A stretch of 64,000 nucleotides of DNA from Umbelopsis ramanniana AG (lineage: Eukaryota > Mucoromycota > Umbelopsidomycetes > Umbelopsidales > Umbelopsidaceae). Below the pieces are notes generated by a model. The model had not been told where the DNA came from, searched no databases, and was given only the letters and a program-made list of their open reading frames with translations. The stretch's first letter is position 1; the number at the start of each line of letters is the position of its first letter. The position numbers were made by a program, and so were the translations under genes. The stretch is from NCBI RefSeq assembly GCF_025399195.1, contig NW_026252092.1, positions 124,001-188,000 on the forward strand, given 5' to 3'. Positions 63,867 through 64,000 of this stretch are shown in pieces.

Positions 63867-64000
63867 GATTTTTTTTCCTCGAAGAGATTGTTGTCGTCGG
63901 GATGTTTTGCTGTTGAAGTGGCGGTATGACTGCCCGTTCAAAGAAGACAGTTGATTGTTCGAATATTTAAAACGTCACAATTTGGGAGGTAAAAATCAAT
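63867..64000. promoter_or_regulatory. Helicase 5' leader (cut by window edge)
   Basis: The first 134 bases upstream of the helicase start. On the coding strand a long A run directly precedes the ATG. Too short for promoter analysis. Confidence 0.4.

Overview
This window is nuclear DNA from a filamentous fungus, most likely an early-diverging Mucoromycota member (a Mucorales-type genome). Evidence: short GT-AG introns (mostly 50-110 bp) in almost every gene, gene spacing of a few hundred bases to about 2 kb, roughly 43% GC, AT-rich flanks, and a protein set that mixes yeast-like housekeeping factors with genes lost from many ascomycetes (a HEI10/CCNB1IP1 orthologue, a CSL/RBP-J factor, a DCAF4-like WD40 protein). 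Genus and species cannot be fixed from the sequence alone. I see no transposon, tRNA, rRNA or CRISPR.

Layout. 0-10 kb: 5' end of enolase (-), a short F-box protein (+), the exonuclease REX4 (-), a PSP1-domain protein (-), V-ATPase subunit G (+). 10-20 kb: a long-chain acyl-CoA synthetase (+), an unknown tail-anchored coiled-coil protein (+), a SRK1/RCK2-like kinase (-), a HINT3-like HIT protein (-). 20-29 kb: HEI10 (+), a ZNF706-like mini zinc protein (-), the KEOPS subunit PCC1 (+), a PHO4/NUC-1-like bHLH factor (-) and, divergent from it, a VTC polyphosphate polymerase subunit (+). 29-43 kb: a CSL transcription factor (-), DCAF4-like WD40 (+), a GNAT acetyltransferase (-), ERG25 (-), an M50B-like membrane protease (+), SFM1 (+), NCS6/CTU1 (-), an unknown coiled-coil protein (-). 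45-64 kb: a MAK/Ime2-type kinase (-), a ZIP4/SPO22/TEX11-like protein with about 20 small exons (-), a PP2C phosphatase (+), the mRNA guanylyltransferase with an 800-residue tail (+), and a DED1-like helicase with two RanBP2 zinc fingers (-).

Three threads connect genes. First, phosphate: the bHLH factor has the class-B DNA-contact pattern that reads CACGTG and shares a 1 kb promoter with the VTC gene; that promoter holds one CACGTG and two GCACGTT sites. Second, meiosis: HEI10 and ZIP4, two crossover (ZMM) proteins, and a MAK/Ime2-type kinase lie within 33 kb. Third, translation and RNA: SFM1, NCS6, PCC1, REX4, the capping enzyme and the DEAD-box helicase.

Most gene models were built by hand from reading frames, splice signals and family motifs. 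In all but the ZIP4-like gene, exon phases close exactly. In that gene one internal junction (about 51.11-51.24 kb) is unresolved.
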